Shown one piece after another: positions 1 to 8,556 of a stretch of 64,000 nucleotides of DNA. The translations under genes and the position numbers were made by a program. The notes under the pieces were generated by a model. It did not search any database. It was not told the origin of the DNA and saw only the letters and a program-made list of their open reading frames with translations. Where the stretch lies: the NCBI GenBank assembly GCA_946533395.1, contig CAMNBU010000002.1, positions 1 through 64,000 on the forward strand. The letters are read 5' to 3'. The DNA comes from UBA4292 sp002395865. GTDB taxonomy: Bacteria; Bacillota; Clostridia; Lachnospirales; Lachnospiraceae. How positions within the stretch are numbered: the first letter of the stretch is position 1; each line of letters starts with the position of its first letter.

Positions 1-566
1 CAGTAGACGCCAGAGTGATAGTACCCTCTGTCGCATCCGTCGTAAGCGAACCGTCGCGCTTCAGATACTTCGTCGTGCCGTTGTCATCTGTCGTGATTGT
101 GAACTTCAGAAGGCCGTTCTTCTCTTCCTCTGTGAGCGCTCCCTGGATGGTCTTCTTGAGGATAATTGTACCTGTTGTATTAGAAAACTCATCATCGAAA
201 GCGACTGTATTCTCGTCTCCGTCTACTGTCACATTCGTATTTGTACCCTGCTGCTCCTGTCCTCCATTGAGACTGTATTTTACAGTCATGGACTTGCCGT
301 CCGGTGACTGCGTAGTCTCGGTTACGGTATATGAACCATTTGGTACTTTCGACAGAGTTATGACATACTCATCGTTTGTGCTGTCGTAATCAGTAGACGC
401 CAGAGTGATAGTACCCTCTGTCGCATCCGTCGTAAGCGAACCGTCACGCTTCAGATACTTGGTCGTACCGTTGTCATCCGTAGTTATAGTGAACTTCAGA
501 AGGCCGCTCTTCTCCTCCTCAGTGAGCTCACCGTTAATGGTCTTCTTGAGAATGATGGTACCGTTT
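1..566 (-). repeat. Tandem 390-bp (130-residue) coding repeat in the adhesin
   Basis: The sequence from 1 onwards is nearly repeated from 391 onwards, giving a period of exactly 390 bp (130 codons). Both copies encode a module beginning TIILKKT and continuing LTEEEK. Differences are scattered single bases, many of them synonymous. The repeat runs off the window, so the copy number is unknown. Such arrays usually vary in copy number between strains (inference). Confidence 0.9.
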
Positions 567-3500
567 TGAGGTCCGGGTGTATCATTCTTTTGATTGTATA
601 TAAATATACCCTGCCAGTCGACGAACTTTGCAACTGCTGGATCGACCGTACCCACAAGATCATAATACGGCCAATTGGAAGATGCCCTCACCTGAACGGA
701 TGTCGAAAGCTTCTTATAGCCGGAAGGCGCACTGATTTCTGAAATGGTATATACTATAGACTTGCTTAGACCTTTTATCTCCTTCCAATTTCCATCACTT
801 ACCCAAGTCTCAACGACCACCTTCTGGCCTTCGGCATTCGTATAGCTGATCTCCATAGTGGCACCGCTTATCGGATTGTCCCAGCCAACGTTCTCAAACT
901 TGTTCACCTTTATATCAAAGGTTTCAGGCTTGTTGTAGACTTTGAGCGTGCAGATCTTAGTAGTGTCATCTGTCTCGATCAAATACAGATCGGAAGAAGT
1001 CACCTTGGAGAGTACGAGATTCCCGTCGGTATCAAAGCTTACACTGAACTTTATTCCGTCCGCGGGAAAGCTGTACGTATATCCTGAAGGAGTACTATCC
1101 TCCTTCAAAGTATAGGTTCCCACTCTGGAAACAGAATCCACTGTGAATTCCGATGCATTCTCGAATTCGCGATAATAGCCATCAGGTCCTGAGAGAGAAA
1201 GCTTAAGTCCTGCGGGATTTGCGACCTTCAGTCCGGTAACGCTGTCCATCTTCACGATCTTAAACTCGCCCGTATATGTATCTTCCGAAAACGTATTGGG
1301 AACAGAGTATGTATTGTCATCGATAACGCTGCCATCGATAACAAGCTTACCCTCAGCGTTGATGGAGAATATAATATCACTCTCGGGAAGCTTATATCCG
1401 GTAGGCGGCGCCGTCTCCACCAGCCTGTAATCACCCTTACCGAGGCTGACAGATGTAGCCTGCCATTGATTGCTGGTAAATGTGGCAACAGGTGTTTCAG
1501 AATCCGTCACACTATAAATAGCAAAAACTGCCCCTTCAAGCTTGTTGTACGTGGAAGCATCGACCTTGGCAAACTTCGCGATGGCTTTGTCAAACATCGT
1601 GACAGTTCTGCCTTCAACCTTGCCCTGATCGGCCGCAACGTTGCCTTCAAGAACTATCGCTCCATCATGAGTTACTGTAAATTTTATGGAGGAAGTAACG
1701 TCAAAGCCGTTCGGAGCAGCCGTCTCGGTAAGGGTATAGGTTCCCTCCGGGAGATTTCCGAATTTAGTAAAGGTACCGCCGCCGGTGGTAAAGCTGATGC
1801 TGCTGCCCGACTGAGTAAATCCGCTGTTATTTGAAGAATTGAGTGCAGTATTGTTTCTGGTGACAGTTACGCTCTCAAGACTCTTTCTGTCGTTATTTGT
1901 AAGAGTAAGAGTCGCGCCGCTTATCTCATTGCCGCCGCCGAGAAGTGACTTGCTGATGTTCACCTCATAGGGCTTATCATCCACCATGGTGATGGTGTTG
2001 GCATTTGCATTGCGGCTCTTTACCCTTCCCTCCTCATCGATCGTAAACTCAATGGGTGAGGATGTGGAATATCCCTGGGGAGTATCTGCCTCTGTGAGTA
2101 TGTAGGTCACGCCCCTGTCAAGGCCCTTTACGATAGTTGCAAACGAATCAGAGGTCACAAATGAGAAGGAGCCGTAGGTTCCTCTTCCCTGATTCATCTG
2201 CATGCCGGGATCCTGATCGTCCTGGCTTCCTATCCAGTTGTTACCGACCTGTGTGACACCGTTCTGATATGCGGTGAGGTTTCTGGGATCACCCCAGCCG
2301 TAGCTTGTAAACCTCCGTCCGTCCTTTCTTGTGATGCGAAGCCTTGCCCCTGAGATCAGGTTACCGTTTGCATCCTCTTTTCTGAACACAACCTCATCAT
2401 CCTTGATACGGTTGTAGAAGGCGCCGAGGTCGAACTGAACGCCCGACATGGTCACATTTTCATTTGTCGCATATGTGATGTTATTGCCTGTAACTGTTTT
2501 GGACGAGACTGTATAATTAAAGTTTCCCTCTTTATCTACGTCAACGTTCAAAACGATATTTATATAACCGTCGGAATTCTCGATACCGTCAGTCTTCTTG
2601 ACCTGACTCTCGGTGATCCTGAAATAAAAGTCTTTATTTGTGTCCTTAGCCACAAAGTGAGGATCTGAGGCATGGGCATCGTCACAGTAGAAGGAGTTAG
2701 TGGGGAAGATCACAAAATTAGTGGATTTTACCGCTCTGAGCTGCGCAGCTCCAATAGGCACGGTATAGTCCGCATCGCTGTACTCCTGATAGATAAAGTC
2801 ATACTGACCCTCCTTCATATACACACTGGAGTCCTCTTCAACGCTGTTCTTGTCCGCATATTTATAGGTAAAGTTCTTATGAGCCGCAAAATGCATCTGA
2901 CCATAGCTGTCCGTGCTTCCTCCCTGGTACAGGTAGTGGAATTCCACAGCCACTTCAACGGTTCCCTTTGCGACAAGCCATCCCGAAATATTACCATTAT
3001 TCAGCGTCACGTAGTTAGAATAAGGAACAAGTATGGTTCCGGCCATCTTGCCGAGTATTACATCATTATCCGTACGTATGTTGAATATGATCTTCTGGCA
3101 CAGCTCGCTGTCCACGCCGACAGCCCCGACGGTGCTCTCATCGTAAGGTGAAAGATTTCCGCTTATATTCGATACCGAAACGATCGTCTCGCCGTTTGTG
3201 AGGACTTTAAACTTGTCTGTCTGCAATGCCCCGTTTTCACCGTAAACATCATTGACCACATCATCCTCAACATTAAATACGACAATAGTCGAAGAACGCT
3301 TCTTGATAGTGATACCGTTTGTTTTGTTCCAGCTTCTGAGAAGGTCTGCATCCATATCGATGTACACGACCTTGTTCTCAAACTCAGGACTGTCCACATC
3401 AATGGTGGTGTAGCCGCTATTATCTGTGATATGATCAGAGCCGAGTTTGTATTCGTCGGATGTAGCCTTGGCAGATAGTCTGTCAGACCACTCACCCTCA

Positions 3501-4072
3501 TCACTTATCTTATTGATAAGTCTGGTCACGTTGGCCCCGGCATCCTCATTAATCGCGCGGACTATGGGCTTACCCGATTCATCAAGGTTACCCATAAAAA
3601 GAAAATTGCCATTTTTCTTCCCGGAGATATTGTGTGCCACCCCGTCGAACCCGTCAAACACTTCTGATGGTGCCTCAATAAAGATCGAGCTGGCAAACGT
3701 ATTACCAAGTCTTACAACCGAGGGATTACCCGAATCATCAAGTCCGAGACTTCCGATTATGAAATGAATCTCTTTATCGTGAACAAAATCCACATCGTTG
3801 TTGCTTTCGTTGTTCACGAACTCATGCGTCGCGAATGTAGTCTCCATGTGCGAATTCTGGATGATTTTATCAGCCACGATACCGTAGTCCACAGCTCCGC
3901 CGAGGATCGTCTCAAAATTGATCGCACTGGCAGAATCCTGTTCCTTCGGAACACTGAAGGTACTCTCCCCCTCAGCTATCGAAACAGTCATGGAGCTGAG
4001 CACCATGGCAGCTGACAGAACGAACGAAGTAGCCCTTCTGAAGATACTGTTGTGACTTCTCTTTGTTGTCAT
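1..4072 (-). CDS. Large repeat-containing surface adhesin (Cna-B/SpaA-type), 3' end beyond window
   Basis: The reading frame is open from ATG 4072 to the window edge (about 1,357 residues, no stop seen). Residues 1 to about 34 form a signal peptide with a basic N-terminus and a hydrophobic core. About 500 residues without a recognised domain follow. Then come several prealbumin-like Cna-B/SpaA modules, each ending in a TETxAPxGY-like motif (LTEADTPQGY, LTETAAPNGF, LVETAPPTGY, LKEDSTPSGY, ISEISAPSGY), the motif that often carries the glutamate of intramolecular isopeptide bonds. The last visible part is two copies of a 130-residue module starting TIILKKT. The sorting signal would lie outside the window. 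The role as an exported, probably wall-anchored adhesin or pilin-like protein is inferred from the domain type. A sigma-A promoter and a structured leader precede the gene. Confidence 0.85.
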   Translation of the reverse strand, partial: MTTKRSHNSIFRRATSFVLSAAMVLSSMTVSIAEGESTFSVPKEQDSASAINFETILGGAVDYGIVADKIIQNSHMETTFATHEFVNNESNNDVDFVHDKEIHFIIGSLGLDDSGNPSVVRLGNTFASSIFIEAPSEVFDGFDGVAHNISGKKNGNFLFMGNLDESGKPIVRAINEDAGANVTRLINKISDEGEWSDRLSAKATSDEYKLGSDHITDNSGYTTIDVDSPEFENKVVYIDMDADLLRSWNKTNGITIKKRSSTIVVFNVEDDVVNDVYGENGALQTDKFKVLTNGETIVSVSNISGNLSPYDESTVGAVGVDSELCQKIIFNIRTDNDVILGKMAGTILVPYSNYVTLNNGNISGWLVAKGTVEVAVEFHYLYQGGSTDSYGQMHFAAHKNFTYKYADKNSVEEDSSVYMKEGQYDFIYQEYSDADYTVPIGAAQLRAVKSTNFVIFPTNSFYCDDAHASDPHFVAKDTNKDFYFRITESQVKKTDGIENSDGYINIVLNVDVDKEGNFNYTVSSKTVTGNNITYATNENVTMSGVQFDLGAFYNRIKDDEVVFRKEDANGNLISGARLRITRKDGRRFTSYGWGDPRNLTAYQNGVTQVGNNWIGSQDDQDPGMQMNQGRGTYGSFSFVTSDSFATIVKGLDRGVTYILTEADTPQGYSTSSPIEFTIDEEGRVKSRNANANTITMVDDKPYEVNISKSLLGGGNEISGATLTLTNNDRKSLESVTVTRNNTALNSSNNSGFTQSGSSISFTTGGGTFTKFGNLPEGTYTLTETAAPNGFDVTSSIKFTVTHDGAIVLEGNVAADQGKVEGRTVTMFDKAIAKFAKVDASTYNKLEGAVFAIYSVTDSETPVATFTSNQWQATSVSLGKGDYRLVETAPPTGYKLPESDIIFSINAEGKLVIDGSVIDDNTYSVPNTFSEDTYTGEFKIVKMDSVTGLKVANPAGLKLSLSGPDGYYREFENASEFTVDSVSRVGTYTLKEDSTPSGYTYSFPADGIKFSVSFDTDGNLVLSKVTSSDLYLIETDDTTKICTLKVYNKPETFDIKVNKFENVGWDNPISGATMEISYTNAEGQKVVVETWVSDGNWKEIKGLSKSIVYTISEISAPSGYKKLSTSVQVRASSNWPYYDLVGTVDPAVAKFVDWQGIFIYNQKNDTPGPQNGTIILKKTINGELTEEEKSGLLKFTITTDDNGTTKYLKRDGSLTTDATEGTITLASTDYDSTNDEYVITLSKVPNGSYTVTETTQSPDGKSMTVKYSLNGGQEQQGTNTNVTVDGDENTVAFDDEFSNTTGTIILKKTIQGALTEEEKNGLLKFTITTDDNGTTKYLKRDGSLTTDATEGTITLAST

Positions 4073-4087
4073 CTGTATTACCCTACC

Positions 4088-4157
4088 GCAGGCATGTTGC
4101 CTATCGGTGCCGTGCCTGCAGCGACACCGACGAAGTCTTATATATTCCTTCAGACTT
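4088..4157 (-). promoter_or_regulatory. Structured 5' leader: hairpin plus H-type pseudoknot before the adhesin start
   Basis: On the minus strand the leader contains a hairpin AAGTCT/AGACTT (4133-4157). Stem S1 follows, TCGGTGTCG (4130-4122) with CGGCACCGA (4112-4104), 9 pairs including one G-U. The S1 loop holds GCAGGCA (4119-4113), which is complementary to TGCCTGC (4094-4088) downstream, forming a 7-bp second helix in pseudoknot geometry. A weak Shine-Dalgarno (GGTAGGG, 4087-4081) directly follows the second helix and the ATG is 15 nt downstream. A closely similar element lies at 59779-59849 and a looser one at 9716-9784. I cannot assign it to a known riboswitch family. Confidence 0.6.
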
Positions 4158-4213
4158 TATACTTTTATCCTATAAAAGGGCAGAATACTCCCCCCACTTT
4201 AAAATCTGTCTTG

Positions 4214-4242
4214 ATTCTAACTGGGGGGAGGTCAAATGTCAA
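4214..4242 (-). promoter_or_regulatory. Sigma-A promoter of the adhesin gene
   Basis: On the minus strand there is TTGACA (4242-4237), a 17-bp spacer and TAGAAT (4219-4214), close to consensus. Transcription would start near 4207, giving a leader of about 135 nt that carries the pseudoknot element. Confidence 0.85.
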
Positions 4243-4348
4243 TAATTGTATTAAAAATCTATAAACTAGTATTTCGCAAAATCGTCGAAAAATGCGCAAA
4301 TGTAATGTTAAAAAATGGACAATGTGTTTTTTATCGCGTACAATCCTC

Positions 4349-4819
4349 TTAATCGTTTTCATTATTTCGAAGGATGGCATATATCCAGCTCTTCAGCTCT
4401 GTGTAACCGGAGGGAAAATTTTCACTTCCGTCGGCTCTTAGTGTCCGGCCGCCGTTCACCTGAGCTTCCAGCCTGAACATGATTCCATCTCTGACAAATC
4501 TGGGGTGAGGACCATGAAATCCATTCCATGAGCCGAGCCTGAAGCTGTTTAGCTTCTCGAGAGCGGCTGCAGAGTCCACACTGCCCTGACCGTCAGGTAT
4601 TCTCTCGGTATCGCTGCCCAAATAGCGGATTCTGTATCTCCTCACGACAGCCCTCTCGCCCTCCATCGTGATCTCATACTCCTCTGAGCCTCTCATTCCG
4701 CTTTCCACCAGAAGAAAGCTCTCCAGACTTTCCACTCTTCCTATCTTCTCCGCCTTCGCCTCTTCCTCATCAGGCTCTCCGCTTTTGAATACTCTCTTTA
4801 TTACACTGTATAATGACAT
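4349..4819 (-). CDS. Uncharacterised protein, 156 aa
   Basis: I do not recognise this protein. It is soluble, with no signal peptide or membrane segment, an acidic N-terminal stretch (about residues 15-25) and a C-terminal half rich in aromatic and Gly residues. The start is supported by AGGAGA 7 nt upstream of the ATG. It is the last gene of the operon running down from 9495, 29 bp after the stop of the MoxR-like ATPase gene, which makes it a candidate accessory factor of that ATPase/VWA pair. No convincing intrinsic terminator was seen after it. Confidence 0.7.
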   Translation of the reverse strand: MSLYSVIKRVFKSGEPDEEEAKAEKIGRVESLESFLLVESGMRGSEEYEITMEGERAVVRRYRIRYLGSDTERIPDGQGSVDSAAALEKLNSFRLGSWNGFHGPHPRFVRDGIMFRLEAQVNGGRTLRADGSENFPSGYTELKSWIYAILRNNEND

Positions 4820-4848
4820 AATTCTTTCTCCTATATCTGTGCTGCCGC

Positions 4849-5940
4849 TTATCTGTTCTCCGTCAGCCCGAGCATATACTTGTTCTTTGAAATGAACTCC
4901 ATGGCCTTCTCGTCATCGTTCTCAAGGAACACCTTTCTAACGACATATCTGTTGATCTCCAGCATATCTCTGAGGCCTACCACCGTGCTCTCCGGCGTTG
5001 AGAGCCTGAACATGGCGGATATGATCTTCGAGGTAAGTGTCCTCTGCTGTGGACTCAGCTCATCTACTGACGATACTCCGCGCAGAAACGACGCCTTCTC
5101 CACGAGAGCATTGATCAGGATGGCCGTCTCAGAAGGATCCGTCGGTGCCTTCATCCTGCCCTCTATGAAGTCCTCCGCGCTCACCAGGCTTCTGTCATCC
5201 TTTAAGAATCTCACGAACTGTGATGTCTCGACGGTTCCGATATTGCCCGCGATCTTGGCCACCACCACCGGGTTCTCCAGATCGTCGCAGCATTTTAAAA
5301 TATCGCTGACTCTCTCCCACGATCTGGGCGTCGCGAACACCATGCTGTCGGGATCGTTCGTCTGTGTGTGGAGTGCCTGCGGCTTAAAGCTCAGATACCT
5401 TAAGACAAACGGGTGGATATTAAACGGAATCGCGAAATCCTGCTTCCATATCGCGTAATCCACATCGATATAATGTATCTCGAAGCGGTCTGCCAGCGGG
5501 CCGGCCAGCCTTATGTACACTCCGTCGTCGTCCTCGCGGTTTCCGAGTCCTATGACATAAGTGCCCTCCGGAAGCTTGTACTGCCCCACCCTCCTGTCGA
5601 GTATAAGCTGATAAGCCGCCACCTGCACGCGCTTCGAGCAGGAGGTTATCTCATCGAGAAGCAGTATCGTGTTCTTACCGTCCCTCTCCTCGTCCGGCAG
5701 CACCTCGGGCGAGAGCCAGCGGGTCTTCGTGTGGTCCTCATTCGGATAGATGAGACCGCCGATCTCCACCTCAGACATCTGCGCCAGCCTCAGGTCAATT
5801 ACCTTGTAGCCGAACTTTTTGCCTATCTGCTTTATTATCTGCGACTTTCCAACGCCCGGAGCGCCGAGCCCCAGTATCGAGTGCTTTATACCGTGCTGTA
5901 TATTAAATTCAACACATTCCCTAAATGTTCTCAGATTCAT
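4849..5940 (-). CDS. MoxR-type AAA+ ATPase
   Basis: The 363-residue protein has a Walker A GAPGVGKS at residues 26-33 and a Walker B ILLLDE at about 92-97. The GLGNREDDDGVYIRLAGPLADRF-like region shows sensor and arginine-finger features of the MoxR clade. MoxR ATPases commonly act with a VWA-domain partner to remodel or mature target proteins. Here the gene for such a partner lies 32 bp upstream (5973-7208), as expected for a working pair. The target is unknown. The Shine-Dalgarno AAAAGG precedes the ATG. It is distinct from the second MoxR gene at 58825-59766, which belongs to a DUF58/transglutaminase cluster. Confidence 0.88.
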   Translation of the reverse strand: MNLRTFRECVEFNIQHGIKHSILGLGAPGVGKSQIIKQIGKKFGYKVIDLRLAQMSEVEIGGLIYPNEDHTKTRWLSPEVLPDEERDGKNTILLLDEITSCSKRVQVAAYQLILDRRVGQYKLPEGTYVIGLGNREDDDGVYIRLAGPLADRFEIHYIDVDYAIWKQDFAIPFNIHPFVLRYLSFKPQALHTQTNDPDSMVFATPRSWERVSDILKCCDDLENPVVVAKIAGNIGTVETSQFVRFLKDDRSLVSAEDFIEGRMKAPTDPSETAILINALVEKASFLRGVSSVDELSPQQRTLTSKIISAMFRLSTPESTVVGLRDMLEINRYVVRKVFLENDDEKAMEFISKNKYMLGLTENR

Positions 5941-5972
5941 ATCCTTTTCCCGGACGCAGCCATCAAACCAAC

Positions 5973-7208
5973 CTACAGCTGCGCCAGTCTCCCTACCTTG
6001 TTATTGTTGTCAAATCTTGCGCCATCCTCGCTCACCACGAGTATCGTCTTCTTTCTGAGACTTCCGACATTTTCCGTGACCTCTCCGAAATATCCGTCCG
6101 TCAGAATGATCATGACCGCGGGCTTCAGTTTCTCTTCCCTTATATAGCGGTAGACGCAGTTGATATCCGTGCCGCCCGAATGCCGCGGCGCGCACTTGAG
6201 TATCTTCTCCCTGTCGGTCACATTTTTATAGACGTCCGTGACCTTCGTGTCCCAGAAGGCGATATGGAAGATGCAGTGAAATTCCTTCGCGATCCTGTAG
6301 AGCTGGGTCATGAACTGCTTCAGCTCGTTACTGCCAATGGAACCGGACGAATCCACAAAAGCCCATATCTCCCCCAGCTCGTCCTCGCTCCTTGCGGTCC
6401 CGGGGACTATCATACCCATGTGTATGTACTTCCTCTCGGGTGTATAATATGAGCTCTCATCCGTCTCGCGCATGGACAAAAACTCAAACAGCAGCTTATG
6501 CCACGGGAGCTTCCTGGTCTGAGTTATCTTGAGAAGCTGCTCCGGTATCATATACGAGGCACCGAGTCCGCGCTTTTTGATGGCGTCGTTTATCATGGTC
6601 TTTATCTGCGCTTCAATGACCTGAGTCTCCTCCGGTGTGAGCACCTCGGGCTCCTTCAGATCGGGCCGCACGTACACAGGCTTTCCGTTAAATCGTATCG
6701 TTCCCCCGCCGCCACCGCCTTTGTTCTCCTTTAACAGTCCGGCATAGATCTCCTCCACAGGGTCTCCCATATATCTTCCCGGGTAAAAGCAGCCCTCGGG
6801 CGGTCTCTCGATCTCTATATCCTTTTTGCCGTAGGTCTTCCAGTGGATATTGTCGATGGTCCCGTTCACGACGAGGTCGCAGGCGACGTTCCACAACCTC
6901 TGATCACGCCCCGCCACTCTCTTCCAGTGCAGGAAGAGCACATGGAACACCTCGTGCATAAGGACGTAGTTCCTCTGTCCCTCGTTCATTTTCTTCAAAA
7001 ACCTCGGGTTGTACCGGATACTCCTGCCGTCGGTCTGAGCGGTAGCCACGGTCGCGTCCTCTATGACGGGTATCCTCATGACGATATCGCCGTAGAAGGG
7101 GTACAGCTTCAGAAGATCCATCTTGAACTTCAAAAGCCCCTGCTGTATCCTCTCGGCATCGCGCTCATATATATTCTTTTCAAAATTCAATAGTTCTCTG
7201 ATATTCAT
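5973..7208 (-). CDS. HExxH metallopeptidase-like plus VWA-like protein (DUF2201 type)
   Basis: The ATG at 7208 (MNIRELL) is preferred over an upstream alternative that overlaps the preceding gene; it gives 411 residues. The N-terminal half carries HEVFH at residues 85-89, a zinc-protease-like motif. A glycine run (about 164-169) and a linker separate it from a C-terminal VWA-like domain with a MIDAS-type DSSGS at 286-290 and a later SGGTD. This two-part arrangement matches proteins annotated as a putative metallopeptidase domain plus VWA-like DUF2201. VWA proteins of this kind usually work with a MoxR ATPase, which is encoded next. Whether the HExxH site is catalytic here is not known. Confidence 0.85.
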   Translation of the reverse strand: MNIRELLNFEKNIYERDAERIQQGLLKFKMDLLKLYPFYGDIVMRIPVIEDATVATAQTDGRSIRYNPRFLKKMNEGQRNYVLMHEVFHVLFLHWKRVAGRDQRLWNVACDLVVNGTIDNIHWKTYGKKDIEIERPPEGCFYPGRYMGDPVEEIYAGLLKENKGGGGGGTIRFNGKPVYVRPDLKEPEVLTPEETQVIEAQIKTMINDAIKKRGLGASYMIPEQLLKITQTRKLPWHKLLFEFLSMRETDESSYYTPERKYIHMGMIVPGTARSEDELGEIWAFVDSSGSIGSNELKQFMTQLYRIAKEFHCIFHIAFWDTKVTDVYKNVTDREKILKCAPRHSGGTDINCVYRYIREEKLKPAVMIILTDGYFGEVTENVGSLRKKTILVVSEDGARFDNNNKVGRLAQL

Positions 7209-7224
7209 TCTGGTATCATCCGCG

Positions 7225-8262
7225 CTATCTGAGCATAGCCGTGAGCTTGTACTTGGCAAATACCGCTTTTGCCGTCGCGATATCGTTCAGAGGATCACCG
7301 TTTTCATCATACACCTCTGTGCGGCACTCCCTGATGTAAAACGGCCTTTCACCTCTGTCCCCGAGCGACCTCGCGCCTGTCGCCAGAGATATCTGCCGGT
7401 ATATGTAATGATTCCTGCCCTTTAACACCACCTTCACAAGCTCCGGATAATAGTAGGTCCCCATGCTCACATGAAAAGGAATGGTCCATGTTTCGTTGTT
7501 GGTCTGTATCTCCCTGCCATAAAAAGTCAGCAGTGCCACATGCCCCGGCCCGAATGACTGGTTCTTCATGATCTCCGTCTCGTGAAATGACTCGCTCTCA
7601 CCGTCGATATGATATACGCCGTCCTCTTTCAGCAGCTGCTTCACCATGGCCCTTCTGAAGGTGTTCTCGTTATCCCCCCGGCCCACGGGTATTTTTTCCC
7701 TTCGTCCGACAAAAGGCATCTGATCCATGGTCCTGCCCTGCGCATCCGCTCTGTACAGCCCGTTCATTCTCCTGTCGATCACAGCGGCCTGCCTCAGACC
7801 GTTCGTTGTGAGGGAAAGTCCGCGGAGCACATTCAAAAACCTCGGATCATTCGCATGGCTCGTGAGTATATATCTGTCTTGATCTGTCATCAGGCTCGAA
7901 GCCATTATCTCGTCCAGCTCATCTGCGCTGTTAAAAGTCCTTTTCAGTGTGATCTTAAGTCTTCCCTCCTCCCTCGCGGAGGCAGCGATATTCCACTCAT
8001 CTATCTCCTTCAAAGTGGCAGGAAGCAAGATCTCGTTTATGTTCTCGGCAGCTCCAAAGACCTCCCTGCCTATGTGGGTAATGCCCTCGGCGAAGCTTAT
8101 CCTCCACAGATCCTTCGCGCAGTTCACTCCGGAGCCGACCCTGTGTATCCTGTGGCCTCCCACCGTGGCCGGAATAAAAAGCTCCCTGTTTAAATCGTTC
8201 AGTGCGAGTAGAGTCCCGTCGAGTATGGTGTATTTTTCATTGATAAAACTGTCCATCAGCAC
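7225..8262 (-). CDS. Uncharacterised protein with BspA-like leucine-rich segment, 345 aa
   Basis: Residues of about 25-95 resemble LRR_5/BspA repeats (patterns such as LFIPATV, ISFAEGITHIG, EILLPATLKEI). The rest, about 250 residues, is not recognised. There is no signal peptide, so it is probably cytoplasmic, unlike most BspA-like proteins. The stop lies 16 bp before the HExxH/VWA gene, and the start overlaps the preceding small gene by 7 bp, which suggests translational coupling. Its conserved place in the operon suggests a substrate-recognition or scaffold role for the ATPase/VWA pair, but that is inference. Confidence 0.75.
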   Translation of the reverse strand: MLMDSFINEKYTILDGTLLALNDLNRELFIPATVGGHRIHRVGSGVNCAKDLWRISFAEGITHIGREVFGAAENINEILLPATLKEIDEWNIAASAREEGRLKITLKRTFNSADELDEIMASSLMTDQDRYILTSHANDPRFLNVLRGLSLTTNGLRQAAVIDRRMNGLYRADAQGRTMDQMPFVGRREKIPVGRGDNENTFRRAMVKQLLKEDGVYHIDGESESFHETEIMKNQSFGPGHVALLTFYGREIQTNNETWTIPFHVSMGTYYYPELVKVVLKGRNHYIYRQISLATGARSLGDRGERPFYIRECRTEVYDENGDPLNDIATAKAVFAKYKLTAMLR

Positions 8263-8534
8263 CTGTATGCGTCCTCTCGCTCTTTTCTCTCACGACCCTC
8301 GCGTATCGCCTTCGCAAGCTCCGCCTCAGTCGTGGGCGCGCCATGCTTTGACTTACCGAGAGCCGCCATCTCCCTGTCCGCCACTATGAGCGCATCCATA
8401 TATTCGATGAGCTCCGGGGGAGTAGCGTTTTTCTCCAGAATGTTTTTCAGTTCCTCCAGAGAAGCCCTGACATTCACTCTGTTGCCGCTCGCTATTATCC
8501 TGTCTATAAATGCATTTAATTCCTGTTTAGTCAT
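8256..8534 (-). CDS. Small helical protein, 92 aa, unknown function
   Basis: This short, highly charged protein appears mostly alpha-helical, with Leu/Ile heptad-like spacing in residues 1-60 and a Lys/Arg/Glu-rich C-terminus. No family was recognised. It sits between the radical SAM gene and the LRR-like gene and overlaps the latter by 7 bp, so it belongs to the same transcript. The tight overlap and good codon usage support it as real. Confidence 0.65.
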   Translation of the reverse strand: MTKQELNAFIDRIIASGNRVNVRASLEELKNILEKNATPPELIEYMDALIVADREMAALGKSKHGAPTTEAELAKAIREGRERKEREDAYRC

Positions 8535-8556
8535 ATACTGTCACCCTTTTGATCCA

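Noticed and set aside
15..389. Plus-strand 124-codon frame at the left edge
   Set aside because: It is antisense to the adhesin repeat and has no start signal.
1..600. Direct repeats that might be a CRISPR array
   Set aside because: The 390-bp period is in frame and coding; there are no short repeats with unique spacers.
4073..4210. c-di-GMP riboswitch before the adhesin
   Set aside because: An adhesin would fit, but I could not find the conserved class I or class II sequence blocks; only the generic pseudoknot form is shared.
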